NCBI GenBank assembly: GCA_002314675.1 | Contig: DCGZ01000020.1 | Span: forward strand, 1-12,215 | Reading direction: 5' to 3' | DNA from: Fibrobacter sp. UBA1765 | GTDB taxonomy: Bacteria; Fibrobacterota; Fibrobacteria; Fibrobacterales; Fibrobacteraceae | DNA: 12,215 nucleotides | Part shown: piece after piece, positions 12,194-12,215 of the stretch | How positions within the stretch are numbered: position 1 is the stretch's first letter | How the letters are laid out: each line of letters opens with the position of its first letter | The notes under the pieces: model-generated | The model's input: the letters and a program-made list of their open reading frames with translations, nothing else | Told to the model about the DNA's origin: nothing | Database searches by the model: none | Translations under genes and position numbers: made by a program

Positions 12194-12215
12194 ATGGCAA
12201 AATCTCTGGTAGAAT
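12194..12215 (+). CDS. start of a gene running off the window, probably tryptophan-regulated
   Basis: ATG at 12194 opens a frame, MAKSLVE, to the last base. Only seven codons are present, so the product cannot be named. Its position about 165 bases after a Trp attenuator suggests a tryptophan biosynthesis, charging or uptake gene. The start codon has no strong ribosome-binding site (only GAAG about 8 bases upstream). Confidence 0.4.

Overview
The window most probably comes from a Fibrobacter (rumen or gut Fibrobacterota). The best evidence is the lipoprotein at 3048-3875, which carries a FISUMP domain, the Fibrobacter succinogenes major paralogous domain. The mixed AT-rich intergenic and moderate-GC coding composition and the Bacteroidetes/Fibrobacter-type ATPases fit. 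The assignment is from recalled family knowledge; no search was run.

Layout. 1-380: a small unknown protein with a strong intrinsic terminator. 588-1946: a solitary AAA_14/DUF4143 ATPase. 2002-3875: two lipoprotein genes facing each other with a 2-base gap, one of unknown family and one FISUMP. 3962-4655: a MntA/HepT-type (MNT-HEPN) toxin-antitoxin pair with overlapping genes. 4664-5103: a possible gene remnant and a 52-residue membrane protein. 5134-5669: two tandem paralogous small proteins. 5776-7352: a second, different ATPase with a C-terminal nuclease-like domain, preceded by two tandem palindromes and a good promoter. 7489-10338: a 949-residue MmeI-like restriction-modification enzyme. 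10459-11822: a HigB-like toxin with a HigA-like antitoxin that also carries an ImmA/IrrE metalloprotease motif. 11861-12030: a trp-type attenuator (leader peptide with two adjacent Trp codons, anti-terminator and terminator), followed by the first codons of a gene running off the window.

Most of the window reads as an accessory or defence stretch: a restriction-modification enzyme, two toxin-antitoxin modules, two orphan ATPases and several small unknown genes. Between 1940 and 5410 a repeat of about 33 bases occurs four times, always in the same orientation, and separates the small modules. It looks like a cassette-type organisation. The right edge returns to what is probably core metabolism, with a gene controlled by tryptophan.

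The observations most worth following are the dispersed repeat, the tandem palindromes at the ATPase promoter, a tandem 7-base repeat inside the restriction-modification gene that could make it phase-variable, and the complete attenuator at the right end. Several genes have a promoter-like -10 box 6-7 bases before the start codon and no ribosome-binding site, which suggests leaderless transcripts.
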